64,000 nucleotides of DNA from Diploptera punctata (Eukaryota; Arthropoda; Insecta; Blattodea; Blaberidae): assembly GCA_030220185.1 (NCBI GenBank), contig JASPKZ010009899.1:1-64000 (forward strand), read 5' to 3'. Of this stretch, positions 1 through 11,600 are shown piece by piece. The position numbers and the translations under genes were made by a program. Below the pieces are notes generated by a model. That model was not told where the DNA came from. It searched no databases and saw nothing but the letters and a program-made list of their open reading frames with translations. How positions within the stretch are numbered: the first letter of the stretch is position 1; each line of letters opens with the position of its first letter.

Positions 1-945
1 CCCTCGAACATTTCAAAATGTTCACCACCGGCTCGGGGAGACAGGTTTCTTGCATCATGTAGGCTGGCTGCATATGACTTGAACAGTCGCTATGGAAGAG
101 GAAGTACTTGCTCACGTGGATGTACATGCATCTGCCAAAATGCGTGCCATCGCTCATACAATGGAAATTTCCCAAATTAGTGCTTGGAGAATCCTGCATG
201 ACAACCATCTGCACCCATATCATCCACAGAAAATTCAGGGTTTGAGTGTGGATGATTTTCCACGACGACTTCCAATTTTGTGAATGGATTTTTGATCGTT
301 GTAAGAATGAGTCCAATTTTTTAAGTAATGTGCTGTTCACAGATGAAGGACAATTCATAAGAGATGGTTTCTTCAATTGTCGTAACGGCCACTTTTGGGT
401 GCGTCCCAATCCCCACGTTGCATTCCGACACCAAACACCACTACCACCACCAACATAGGTTTTCAGTGAATGTATGGGCTGGTATTATTAATGATCACAT
501 AATCGGGACATAACCCTTGCCACCAACCTTGAATGGAGTGAGGTCTTCGTCCAAGAAGTTATTCCAGAACTGTTAGAGGATGTACTACTTATTGTGCATC
601 GTTAGATGTGGATACAATTAGACGGGGAACCAGCACACTTCATTTTTGAAATGTGTAACTTACTCTCTGAGCTTATCCCGGGCATTGGATTGGAAGGGAA
701 GGTACAATTGTATGGCCACATCGCTCCCCTGATCTGATGCTTCTTGAATTTTTGTTCTCGGTGCATAAAAAAGCCTCATGTACGAGACACCAGTTCCCGA
801 CCAATCAGAACTTCTTGCCCGAACACTTGTAGCATCTTATGAGATTTGTGATGTGTGTGATGTACTTGGTAGAGAGTGCCAGAACTATCTAAGACATTGC
901 TATTCAATGTGATGGTAGGCATTTTGAACACCTAGTGTTGTAAAA
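1..945 (+). pseudogene. Tc1/mariner-superfamily transposase relic
   Basis: Broken frames at 92-283 and 246-458 give a helix-turn-helix stretch (MEISQISAWRILHDN) and a LFTDEGQF motif carrying the first catalytic Asp. Past stops and shifts, QLDGEPAHF (about 615-645, second Asp) and a WP.RSPDL motif (about 712-740, third acidic site) follow in the expected order. Together they outline a DDE transposase of the IS630/mariner type, ending near 945. The 5' end lies before the window. It is an old, non-functional copy. Confidence 0.8.
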
Positions 946-1131
946 CCAAATTGGTTAATAAATTTAGATTTGTTTACGTGTGTGCACAAAATAATTTCTT
1001 ATCCATCCTGACATTGTCAGTCTTGTAGTGATCCAGGATTACTTTCCAGACCATAAGTTACTAATAAAAAATTGTTGTATTTCGACCCCTTTACAAGCTC
1101 CTGAAATTTGTGTGCAACCTTTTGAATCGCC

Positions 1132-1178
<47 letters not shown>
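1132..1178. repeat. (GT)n(TA)n microsatellite
   Basis: Nine or so GT units run straight into about 15 TA units. It adjoins the start of the next repeat. Confidence 0.95.
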
Positions 1179-1179
<1 letters not shown>

Positions 1180-1181
<2 letters not shown>

Positions 1182-1475
1182 GTAAAGGTAAAGTGATTCC
1201 ACTACAGGTCTCAAGAGGTCCTTGGGATAGTGGGTGGTCAGGGCTCCCACTTTTTTTTTTTAGACAATTGGCATGAGATAGCCAGATTGCCAGTCCTGCA
1301 TGATGGCTCTCTTTACTCCCAGAACAAGCATCGTACTCCCTTCAGTTAGAGGCTAAGTTGACCTCATGATCATAGTGCCACATGAAGGTTTGGGATAGTT
1401 TAAAATTCTTGACCCGATTGGGACTTCTGGCTTGTAGTGTATTGTCTTAACCAACCACGCTAAGAGGTGCCCACA
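1180..1475 (-). mobile_element. tRNA-derived SINE, minus strand (GGTAAAGGTAAAG end)
   Basis: The left end is a GGTAAAGGTAAAG run. At the right end, read on the minus strand, AGCGTGGTTGGTTAAG resembles a tRNA box A, with a weak box B-like stretch after it. A TA microsatellite at 1472-1500 abuts the head. Family assignment is inference. Confidence 0.5.
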
Positions 1476-1589
1476 TATATACATATATATATATATATAA
1501 TTTAAAAAAGTATATAATGTGTCTGAAAATTGAATGAGAAGTTGAAATAGAAATAAGGTAAAATATACCATATTTAATAAATACATAAA

Positions 1590-2165
1590 TCTTCTTTCTT
1601 CTTCCTTCCAAGTATTAGGCCAAGGCCTGTTACGATCCTATAGAAAATTTTCCCTCCAGTGTTTCATAGGACGGCCCAGTGATCTTCGTCCTCTTGGTAT
1701 ATAATTATAAACAGCTTTGGGGAACCGATTTGAACTCATTCTTTCAAGATGGTGTTTCCAATTTAGTTGGTACTGTTTAATATATTCCAAAATTGGTGTA
1801 GTCTTCAATTCTTTTAAGATATTGGTGTTCCTTTTCCGATCCCATCTGGTGTAACCCGCTGTTCTGCGCATGAATCTCATTTCACAAGCCGTTATTCTGC
1901 TTTCATGTTGTTTTTTTAGTGTCCATGCTTCACTACCATAGGTCAACACTGGTCTAGCCAAAGTGTTATATAAATGTAATCTGGTGTTTTTTTGTACAAG
2001 GGATGGTTTCATAACTTGATTAATAATTCCTAAACTTTTATTATAACTAGTAACTTTTTCAGGGATATCCTTTTCATCCCAGATAGAGAGATAATATCCA
2101 AGATATTTAAATTGATTAGATCTCTCTAAAATTTTATTCTGAAGACAGATTTTACTTAAATACAT
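1590..2165 (-). mobile_element. LINE fragment, reverse-transcriptase C-terminal part and 3' end
   Basis: The minus-strand frame 2165-1638 encodes FKYLGYYLSIWDEKD, NTLARPVLTYGSEAWTL and a closing RRSLGRPMKHWRENF, the typical C-terminal block after the RT domain of non-LTR elements. The 3' end carries a (GAA)n-like tail (CTTCTTTCTTCTTCC on plus). The same 3' end appears as a tiny insertion at about 61358-61418. Strongly 5' truncated. Confidence 0.85.
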
Positions 2166-2481
2166 AAATATGGAAGATATCTATTAGTCATTGCTCATAC
2201 GAAATAGCCAATTTATAGAAACGCTAATAAAAATAAGCATGTCGAGTACCTATCTGATGTAACCTAACCTACCTAATCTAATTAAATTTAATCTAACCCT
2301 ATCAAACATGTTGGTAATTGACTATGCCAGAAACATGAATAACTGTGTTACTGTAATGAATTGTAATCAATATCACCCACTAAGAATCGATATAGTTATT
2401 CACTTGTTCTCTATTGCAAGATTCATTAATTGGCACATTATAATGGAATAGCCAAAACTTCTCACCATTTTATACCCAAAT
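2166..2481. other. AT-rich intron sequence, nothing recognised
   Basis: No coding potential, tRNA-like part or clear repeat boundary seen. A short AACCTAACCT run is too short to be telomeric. Confidence 0.5.
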
Positions 2482-2762
2482 TTGAATTGCGACTATAATA
2501 AATTACAATAGGAAGAAACATTGAGGTTCTTAATAAATAAGGCAAATCTGGAATCTTCTTACCTCATAACTTGCATTTTATTTGAACTAATTTTGGTATA
2601 TCTCTTATACCATAGTCAGTTTTTCTGAACTAAAATGTAAAATTCAACAGTCTGGAAAAGCTAAAGATGGTATACATGATATACTGAAACTAGTTCAAAA
2701 TAGAACACAACAAGTTATGAGGTAAGACGACTCTGGATTCGCCTTATTTATTGAATTGCAAC
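2482..2762. mobile_element. PLE-derived foldback with 12-bp TSD
   Basis: Target duplication TTGAATTGCRAC at 2482-2493 and 2751-2762 (one mismatch). Inside, the left arm (AATAAGGC...CTTACCTCATAACTTG) and right arm (CAAGTTATGAGGTAAG...GCCTTATT) are inverted. The right arm keeps a decayed hammerhead core: CTAAAGA, then a GTATA/TATAC helix and GAAAC. Confidence 0.75.
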
Positions 2763-2961
2763 ATTAATAATCCAAGCTGTAAAGGAAAGTCATTAAATAA
2801 ATTACTAATATTAAAACCTTGAAAATTAAGAATTGGTGAATGATTGCCAGGAACAGATAGGTGGAGAAAATTCTAAGATGGGCTACAATCCATTTTGGTT
2901 TATTAACCCATTGATAATCATGATTGTTGATATGTAAAAAATAAACAATTATTCTGTTAAA

Positions 2962-3115
2962 TTTGAAGAGAAAATTTTTTTCGCCTAGACCGGGACTCGA
3001 ACCCGGGACCCTTGGCTTTCCGGGCCAAGTGCTCTACCAACTGAGCTACCGAGGCGAGTTACGATCTAGACGCAAATTTTTCTCTTATATACGTTGTAAT
3101 TCCCTATATGTGTGT
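2962..3115 (-). mobile_element. tRNA-like retroposon family F1, minus strand
   Basis: On the minus strand a tRNA-like body (about 3055-2981) has box A TAGCTCAGTTGGTAGAGC and box B GGGTTCGAGTCCC. It is flanked by inverted arms TGAAGAGAAAA and TTTTTCTCTTATATACG. The anticodon arm (CTTGG/CCAAG) would have a nine-base loop, so it is not a working tRNA gene. Confidence 0.8.
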
Positions 3116-3480
3116 GTATTCAAATGCTGTGTATTGTACTATTCGAGTTTTGGTTTCAGCACAAGACAGCTAAATGGTGTAAACCCGATCTATTTTTCAA
3201 TTTATATGACATTTCAACTGACTACTTTAAAGCAGTGTTTTTTTTTTTTTGTTTTGTCTGGATGTTGACATATCCAAATAATTTTTGCTGACATTTCTGC
3301 CATCATATTGTAGCCTTCTTCAGAGCTGATCTGGGATTGGGATTGGTAAATTCATCCATTATATATGAATTTTGTAAAATGCTCTTCATCTGATTGGCCA
3401 CATTTGTTGGCGTTCGCTAGCCAATTGTAGTCTCTCGTGTAATTGCTGGTTCCAGACCTTGTGAAAAACATTTTATTTGG
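3116..3480. repeat. Fragments of dispersed repeats, including part of SINE family A and a T-run-headed repeat
   Basis: 3120-3235 resembles the segment of SINE family A also seen at 21.15, 45.15 and 62.25 kb. After a poly-T at 3239-3250, 3250-3330 resembles 15205-15300 (TTGTCTGG.TGT... and TTCTTCAGAG). The latter, read on minus, carries CTGAAGA followed by a GCTA/TGGC helix and GAAAT, a decayed hammerhead-like end. Confidence 0.5.
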
Positions 3481-3636
3481 AAAATATTTCCAAATGTTTT
3501 CTAGATTAACTCATAAGTAACATACACTTAAAATCTTAGAGATAATGTTTAAGATTATTGTTAATAGTTATGTAGTGATCACCAGATGTCATGAGAAACT
3601 TGTAGACGAGGCTTTGCCAATTTAAATCTTCTTGTT

Positions 3637-3732
3637 CTTGTAAGCCCATGTTTCCTTTAACAGAGATTTAGGCGCTCTCCCCCTCTTGTAAGCCCATGTT
3701 TCCTTTAACAGAGATTTAGGCGCTCTCCCCCT
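3637..3732. repeat. 48-bp perfect tandem duplication
   Basis: Two copies (3637-3684 and 3685-3732) start CTTGTAAGCCCATG and end CGCTCTCCCCCT. They look identical. Confidence 0.95.
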
Positions 3733-3814
3733 ACAGGGAAGAATTTGAACCATACTAATTTAGTTACACTTGTTTTCGTATAGATGCCATTTGAGTGGTC
3801 CATGGTCAGCGTTC

Positions 3815-4085
3815 TGCCTCATACTGACATATAGGAAACCAAGGTAGTACTAGGACGGGAAAATTTGGTAAATTTTGCTTAGAGGCCTTTTCATTCAGGC
3901 TTAAGGATCTTTTACGAGCCTGAAAATCTTCAGACTCGGGACCCACAGCTGAAAGTCCCTCCCAGACGACTTGCTCCTTGGATTTTTCCATTCTAAAAAA
4001 TTCCATTGACCCCAGCCGGGTTTGAACCCGCGACCCTCAGGACCAGAGGCAAGGAGCATAACCACTAGTTCACCGCAATGAAAAG
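3815..4085 (-). mobile_element. tRNA-derived SINE, minus strand
   Basis: Read on minus, the head (about 4080-4006) has GAACTAGTGGTTATGC as box A and GGGTTCAAACCC as box B. The body resembles 34670-34830 and 40140-40350. Confidence 0.65.
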
Positions 4086-4199
4086 AGTTGTTCATATTGA
4101 GCATCCCCAACATTTTCTTTAAACAAAAATAACAATTCTCATTCTTGATTAAATTTACCTATGTTCTCTTGCATATATCCGTAACATGCATTTTGTATA

Positions 4200-4480
4200 A
4201 TTCTCATTACAGTATTTAGGTAAAATTATTTTATCACTCACCTCATATTATTCTTCTTATTTTAATGTAAAGTAGTTTCGGAACTTTGTTTCCGTTCCAT
4301 CTTCGTATCTTCACGACCAATGTTCTGTCGTCTTGAAGAGCTGTCTTTCGCTCCTTCCATTGGCAGATTGAAAAACCTCGAAACCAGGTTATTCTCCCTG
4401 GGAATTTCGAAGTTCATCAGTTTTATTATGGTATTTTGTCTAATACTCGACAACGTAAACTTTCAATGTGGAAAAACTAG
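4200..4480 (-). pseudogene. PLE 3' end fragment (GIY-YIG ORF C-terminus plus decayed hammerhead), minus strand
   Basis: Minus-strand frame 4453-4262 carries MNFEIPRENNLVSRFF, the segment that follows the endonuclease domain in the PLEs here. Downstream a hammerhead-like end (CGAAGA, T, GGAAC/GTTCC helix, GAAAC) and ATATGAGGTGAG follow. CTGAAGA has lost a base. No opposite arm is present, so this is a solo end. Confidence 0.7.
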
Positions 4481-4880
4481 GAATTAAAAGAATGTGGTAA
4501 GGATGAGTAGGGGTTGGAGGTAGACCCTTGTCTCAGGTTTTCAGTGACAGTGTTTATTATCTGTCAGTTGTTAGTGATAATGTAAAGTGCGAAAGTTAAA
4601 CCCTATATTCACAGTATATATACATTTAAGTCTGCCAGACAATATATGGAAGTCAGTGCTGATTTAATTTCTCTGTACGTCACATTATCCAGAAATCCAT
4701 AGGCATACAACCTCCGATGATCTTTCATTAACTTCATCTCCTATTTCAAGTAGGTCTACCATTATATTTTGCCACTGATTATATCACTTGCCCTGTCATT
4801 CGCTTGTACCAACACTTTCCCCTCTTCAACACTAGCGCCATTGCTTCCCCTCACCAGCTAAAAAGTTAATGCAGTCGAGT
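4481..4880. other. Intron sequence, nothing recognised
   Basis: AT-rich; no coding or repeat signature I can name. Confidence 0.4.
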
Positions 4881-5159
4881 AATACTAAACATTAATAGTG
4901 AGTGGAGAACATATTTTTAACGACTCACCTCACATAATTTAAAATTTCTTGATACCGGCGGTTCAGACAATATCTTGTCCCTCTTCAGTCACCAGTGGAA
5001 GCCATGACTGAAGAGGGACAAGATGTTGTCTGAAACCGTCGGTATCAAAGAAATTTGAAATTATATGAGGTGAGTCATTAAAAATATGTTCTCCACTCAC
5101 TATTAATGATATAACCTCATAATGTTTACTTCCAATATTAATTTAAATACTAAACATTA
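4881..5159 (-). mobile_element. Minimal PLE foldback with hammerhead ends and 14-bp TSD
   Basis: TSD AATACTAAACATTA at 4881-4894 and 5146-5159. The 251-bp element is only two end copies facing each other plus a one-sided tail (5103-5145) carrying AACCTCATAATGTTTAC. The sense arm has an intact-looking hammerhead core (5005-5047). The antisense arm carries the same core with one A of GAAA lost. No coding sequence remains. Confidence 0.85.
5005..5047 (+). ncRNA. Hammerhead ribozyme candidate (43 nt)
   Basis: Helix I TGA/TCA (5005-5007, 5045-5047). CTGAAGA 5008-5014, one extra G at 5015. Helix II GGACAA/TTGTCT with loop GATG. GAAA 5032-5035. Helix III ACC/GGT. Cleavage-site base A at 5044. All core bases match CUGANGA...GAAA...UH. 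Short helices I and III are known for PLE hammerheads. Confidence 0.75.
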
Positions 5160-5417
5160 CCTCTGTCTAATGAATGACTGTAACTGAACAGAGTTGTGGA
5201 CACATGAAGCTTTCGAGCATATGCTTGTGCCTAACTGTCTCAGTTTACATTACTGTCTCAGTTTACATTGCTCCTCTTTAAATATATGATGATGGAAATG
5301 CCAGCTAGAAATTTTGGACATGGTAACACAAAGACAGAGAAAAAATAGTAATGAAGAATTAAGATTTTTTAAATATTTTTCTTAATAGTTAGTGCTAAGA
5401 TATGTATGTGTTTGCAG

Positions 5418-5631
5418 TCTTGGTCCACTTGTGAATAAGGTGAAAGAGTACCAGGTGGAAACAATTGTGGATGCTCTATGCAGCAACATGGTATCCGAGA
5501 AAGAGCAGCTGAGAGATATTTCTAGTATTGGTTTGAAGACAGTCATAAGTGAACTTCCTATGGCATCTAGTGCTCTTGCTGCTAACGTTTGCAAACGAAT
5601 AACTGGTCGTCTCAGCAGTGCTATTGAGAAG
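5418..5631 (+). CDS. CAND1: CAND1 exon A (about residues 71-141)
   Basis: The exon follows a TTTGCAG acceptor and its first base completes a codon begun upstream (probably Cys). It reads [17 protein letters not shown] and later [11 protein letters not shown], then an AAG|GTTTGT donor. It ends in phase 0. It lacks two residues that human CAND1 has in the PPASSGSALAA segment. These are N-terminal HEAT repeats that contact the cullin-RBX1 end. Confidence 0.97.
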
Positions 5632-8600
5632 GTTTGTAATAAAATGATTGGATTATTTCAAAGCTGATAAGATGGAACTGTTGAAGCATTTATCAATAGC
5701 TTGATTTCACTACCTGCATTGAGACTGCCAGCACATCACTATAGGATCGAGATAAAGATATGTAACAATTAGAATTTAGTATAAAATATTGCTATATTCT
5801 CGTGATGGACAAAATGGAGCTTGGGGAGGTTTTTCTCGTGGTTTCTCAGTTTCCCCTGCTGCAAATTTCATTCTACCAATTCTCCATACTCGTCTCATCC
5901 ATTTCGTTTCATTTCGTTCATCTGCCCCTGTGACGGTGCATCAGGAATGATTGGCCGGCACCCTTGTAGTTCACAGACCTCTACAAATATAGGGGCTTCA
6001 TCTTATCTTATCCCTCGACCTGACCTTAGTTGGATACAAGTTGAGGATAATTTATTTTTATTGCTATACTAGCTAATACCTGGCATGTGCTGTTATGCCT
6101 AATTGAATGAAATTCATGTGCTTTTATGTTTAGTTGAATAAGTAAAAGGAAAAATAATGATTCATTTATATTTTATAGATACCCTGTGCTGATTACCCGG
6201 CATTGCCCAGGAATCTACTTATCCCGATCTTCTTGACATAAATGAGCTGAAATATGAAAATTAATATGTTTTATGTTTAGTTAAATAATTAAAAGAAAAA
6301 ATTGATATAGTAATTATTTTTACATACCCCATGCTGTTTACCCGGCGTTGTCCGGGACTCTATTCATCCCAATGCATGGCATAAATAAGCTGAAAGACAA
6401 AAATTAATGTACTTCTTATGATTAGTTGAATAAGTAAAATGAAAAATATTTATAAATGTCTATCGTAATTATTTTAAGATTCCCCATGCTGATTATCCAG
6501 TGTTGCCCAGGAATCTACTTATCTCGATCTTCTTGGCTTAAATAAGCTAAAAGACAAAATTTGTTATTGTGAGTTATCCGTATAAGAATACCTGCCATGT
6601 GCTGCTATGCTTGCACAGGAATCTACATACTTGTCTCGATCTTCTTGGCATCGATGAAAGACAAAAATTGTTATTGTGAGTTATCCGTAAGAGATAAACA
6701 TATGCTGTCACGGACTTTTAGAGCTTTTTGAGATATTGAATTCTGTGTACATTAATTTTGTGTATTTGTTATGGTTTAGGCAGTGTAAGTCACATCTTTT
6801 TCATATTTTCCACTACAAAGGGCGATTTTTAAGGGTGTAGGAGTTGAGTATCACAACTCTCTTATAGCCTATGCTCATCCTGGGAATCTCCTGAAAATTT
6901 TGCAAAAATTCCATCACAATCAGATCAACGGTATGGCTGCGCATAAAGTACGAACTAACAAACATTAATCTTTATATATTAGATTGACTATTTAACTCAT
7001 TCCCCAAATGGGAGTCAATGACCAATCACGTTTCAATGATTTCTGTTTTACATCCAATCAGAGTCGTGTTTCACGAAATATTTATCAGTGTTATAATTAC
7101 CATATTAAAGAAAGCTCCTCCTTTTTAATATTCTGAACAGGTCTGACCATTATTTTGCAGTGACAGAGCCTGTGAGAAATACGGCTACCTGATTTATATA
7201 GTGCATGAATGTCAACACATGCCGCATACGGGAGTTAATATAAAAACATTTGTAGCAATTTATTATACCACCAAAAAAAGAAACCACTGTTTGCACTTTC
7301 TTAAATGTATTTTTTCTCAGGTAACAATCAAGAAAAATATAATTGTCATATTTACATCATACGACATCAGACATGAATTAATACAGTTTGATGTGTTTCA
7401 TTTTTTCTCCACTAGAGAGCATTCTTACAATATTGCATTCCTTTGGCAATAAATAGTATGATCTGGTTGTAGTGATAAACAAAAAAAGCAGATGAAGCGT
7501 ACCTATCGTTTCTCATTTGTTTTCAAACATCGCCGTTTACATTAAATATATAAATATTTTAAAATAACTACAGTTAAATAATGATTTGTGAGTAAACAGT
7601 TTAATTTTATTCGTTAAATAGTCCTAACAAATGCCACTCTTCATTTCCAAATTCTCTAGATAAATTGGAAATCACTTGTGGCATTACTTATGATAATACA
7701 ATAAATTATTAATTTTGTTTTTACAGCAAGAAGATGTGTCAGTCCAGTTGGAAGCTCTGGATATCCTGGCAGATCTTTTATCCAGATTTGGTGGTTTGCT
7801 GATCTGTTTCCACACCACTATATTGGCAGCCCTGTTACCACAGCTATCATCTCCACGCCAAGCTGTTAGAAAAAGGTATGGTAATGTTCTTAATTAATTA
7901 TCAATATTTCAGCATAATTTTTATAACTAATTCAGAAAAGAGAGAAATGTAAAAAAGTAAAAAATAAAAAAATTCTTACCATGCTAACTCAGGTAGTAGC
8001 AAGCCTACTTCTGACAAGTCCAGATTCAATTCCGAGTAGTATTGAAAATTTTAATTATAAAATTTCCATCTTGGAGCAAGGAGTGGTGACTGTGTACAAT
8101 TTACATTCACTAGATTGTGCATCAGATATCTGGATTAAATTCTAAACCCCTTTGAAGTATGTTGTGAAGGTATGTTGTACTATTGATAATGACTTATCCT
8201 TTGGTTGGGGTTCCCTTGGTGCTTTTTTACAGCAATAGGCTATGTCCCGATACTCTGTTTCACTTTCTGTTCATCATCATTCTTATACAACACACTTACT
8301 CTACACACAAACACTTGAATATATACTATTCTCCATACACAATTAGGTACATATGACCGTGCAAGAATAACATTATCCATGATTTGAGGGTAGTAGATTA
8401 TGCAGGGAATGATTGGAAAACATTAGCTCAGGATAGGGATGTATGGAGAGCTTATGTCCGTGCAGCATGAACCTGCGGGTTTGACAGAGCCAGTGAGTTA
8501 GTTATGTTCTATATAATATGATCTGCCAAAGTTGTGCATACATTGAAAATTCATAAATAAATAAATGTATGAATCAATTCTGAATAGAAAAGCGATGCCA

Positions 8601-11600
8601 GAACCGGGTTTCAACCCAAGACCTTCAACTTTATACATTGATAGGAGGTCTTGGATTCAAATCCCAATTCAGGTATACATTTTTATATTTTTTTTTATAT
8701 TTGAAGAGAAAAATTATATGCTCAGACTGGGGTTTGAACCCAGGACCTATGGATTTCTAGACCAATGCTCAACCACTAAGCTACTTGAGAAACTCCAGTC
8801 TAAATGCAAATTTTTCTTTTATACACTGTTAATTCCCGATTGCCAAATGCTACTAGCATTTGCTTGATCACATTTTTCTTCTCAAATTGATTCAGATGAT
8901 CAGTCCAAAAATATTAATTACACTCTAACATCATAACATCACATGAATGTAATTTTATATCTAATGCGGAACCTGAAGCACAAAAAGTGTAATAGGTTGC
9001 ATTGAAACATGCATGCATGAGCACTTAAACAACTTCTCATAGCATAAATGGCATTATTATATTACTTTGATAACCGCACCTTATGTAGATGTTACTTTTT
9101 CTTAATTAACATAGTAAAAAGATATTACATTAATGTTGGGAAGTAAACATTATGAGGTATAATCATTAAAATTCATCGGAGAACATATTTTTTAAACAAC
9201 TCACCTCATAGGATTCATGCTTCCATGATATCGCGATTTCAAACACAGTCGTGTTCATCGTCAGCCATAACTCCGACTGACGAAATTCTTCGGCCGTCAA
9301 CTATTCTATTGTCGCCATCTTTAATTACATTAAATCATCAGGCTTCAATCACATTGCTCATAAGCATGCAATATTCAATAGCTTAATTTACAGATTGACA
9401 ATGTACCATTAAACGAAGAAAATTTCAACAAAGAGTTTAAACATATCTTAAACACTGCTAGATTAAATGATTTTGATAAAGAATTAATTATAAATAAGTT
9501 GAAGAAATTCAAACACAAAAAAAAGACTTAATGAATATACTACTCTACAAAATTGCAAAGAAAAGAAAAAATACAAGAAAATTACTTACCATCCTGAATG
9601 CATAGAAAATTTCAAAAAAAATTTTGACAAATACAACATTTTCTTTGGCACCAATAAATAAATTTAGTCTGGGTAATCTTCTAAGTACCAATAAAAAAGT
9701 CAATGTTCCAGACAGTAAGAAATCTGGAATTTATCAAATAAGTTGTGAAGATTGCAATAAAGTTTATATAGGAAAACAAAAAGGAATTTGGAAATTCGGA
9801 CAAAAGAACATTTCAGAAATATTAAAAATTGTGAAATTGAAAATCTGCGATTGCTGTACATAGTTATTAGAATATCATACAATTGGAAGAGAAGCTAAAC
9901 ATTTAAAACAAGTAGAGAAACCTTTGGAATTGACAGTTTGGGAAAAAATATACATTCAGAAAAACAAAATAGATCAATGAATTTTGATATCCCTAATGAA
10001 ATTACTTTGTTTTCGAAGTTCATAAATTCAACCATAGATGGCAGCACTGAAGATGGCGGCAAAAGAATAGTTGATGGCCGAAGAATTTCGTCAGTTGGAG
10101 TTATGGCTGAAGATGAACATGACTGTGTTTGAAATCGCGATATCATGGAAGCATGAATCCTATGAGGTGAGTTGTTTAAACGATATGTTCTCCAATGAAT
10201 TTTATAGTAAAAAGATATTTAATATATGTTAAAATACCATATTTACAGGAAGTTTTAACATTATTGTCACTCCCACCCATTAACAAAAGACTACCCTTCC
10301 CAATGAATATTAATTTAAGAGAGAAAGTGTAGGCTAGGAATGAGGTAGGAGATTAACTTTAATCGTGATTTGAGGGAGGTAAATTATACAGGGACAACAG
10401 TTGAAATGAAATACTTATTCAAGATCATTAGGAAAAAAAAATTATTGTGCAGGAATTGCGTAAACTAAGCAAATTCCTCAGCTGTTCGAATTTATAGCCT
10501 TATTTTGCTGGTTTACGGAATATATATTTCTTTTGTTAAATTGTAGAAACTCAATTTCTGATGCTAGTGTCAGATTGCAGTGTAAACAAATTGTGCATAA
10601 CCGTAAGTTATTACTTATTTTAGGAATTCTCACTATGAGGTATATTCATTAAGGTAGAATTTTTTATCATTCACCTCATATTGTTGTTCTTATTTGACTA
10701 TAAACTAGTTTCGGAACATAGTTTCTGTTCCATCCTCAGTATCATCACGACCGTTGTTCTGTCATCTTGAAGAGCTGTCCTTTGCTCCTTCCATTGGCTG
10801 ACTGAAAAACCTCGAAACCAGTCATTCTCACCGGGAATTTCAAAGTTCATCAATTTCTTCTTTTCGCTCTTTTGAATGTAGATCTTTTCCCAAACAGTAA
10901 GTTCTTTTGGTTTTTCTGTTTGTTTTATTAATTTAGCTTCTTTCTCGATAAGATGTTTTTCAGACCATGGGCAGCCACTGCAGATTTTTCTACTTCCCCT
11001 TTCTTGACATTCCTCAGATTTCTTTCCACCCTATTTTTTCCTATGTAGAATTTCTCACATTCTTCACATTTAATTGATAAATCCCTGATTTGTTTTCTTC
11101 TTTAATTTTCTCATTCTTATTAGGTCTAATCAGTAAGTTATTACCTATTTACATATTATTGTATAATTTGTCACCAATTTAAATAATATCTACCGATTAA
11201 TTAATTTTTCTATCATTTTATTAAAATATTGAATAAATGAAACTAATATGTCTTATGGGATAATTGCCAATTTAAGGGTTAATTACATTGTATGGTATAC
11301 ATACACTCAACCAATGGCATTGGCTAAGAGTCAAGTTTTAATTTTGGGTTTCAGGTAAACCACCGCTTCTCTAATGATCAGATTTTGGTGATTTTTGGAG
11401 AATATGATCCTTGGTTTATTTTAATAGCAAATACTGAGTTTCATTGTGAAATCTAATTGATTGTGACTACTAGAGCAATTTCTAAATTTTTATTTCCGGT
11501 GAATTCCTATATCTAATGGTCTGTTTTTTAACGAATTTGACCTTTTCTCTTTTTAATTAATTGGTATATACAATTAAATTAATATTAAGAAGCTAAAGCT

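Larger units (their letters stand above)
9112..10219 (+). mobile_element. Penelope-like element, 5' truncated, foldback ends, 15-bp TSD
   Basis: TSD TAGTAAAAAGATATT at 9112-9126 and 10205-10219. Tail with AAACATTATGAGGT at left, then an antisense end copy, then the sense element: RT thumb remnants (HKHAIFNS near 9345), GIY-YIG endonuclease ([18 protein letters not shown], 9722-9780), a broken [13 protein letters not shown] segment, then the hammerhead end. Frames contain stops and shifts. The two inverted arms are about 130 bp each. Confidence 0.88.

Noticed and set aside
1017..1276. Open frames over the TA/GT run
   Set aside because: Low-complexity translation of a microsatellite on both strands.
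2265..2282. Telomere-like AACCTAACCT
   Set aside because: Only two near-units of the insect TTAGG type; chance in AT-rich DNA.
2981..3055. Functional tRNA genes at F1 and F2 bodies
   Set aside because: F1 has a nine-base anticodon loop or a shifted stem. F2 has C at position 33. Both lie in repeats with many near copies.
2963..3268. Open frames with [14 protein letters not shown] sequence (also 8.6, 46.7, 59.7 kb)
   Set aside because: They are translations through tRNA-like box B sequence, not genes; the same string arises wherever F1 is crossed.
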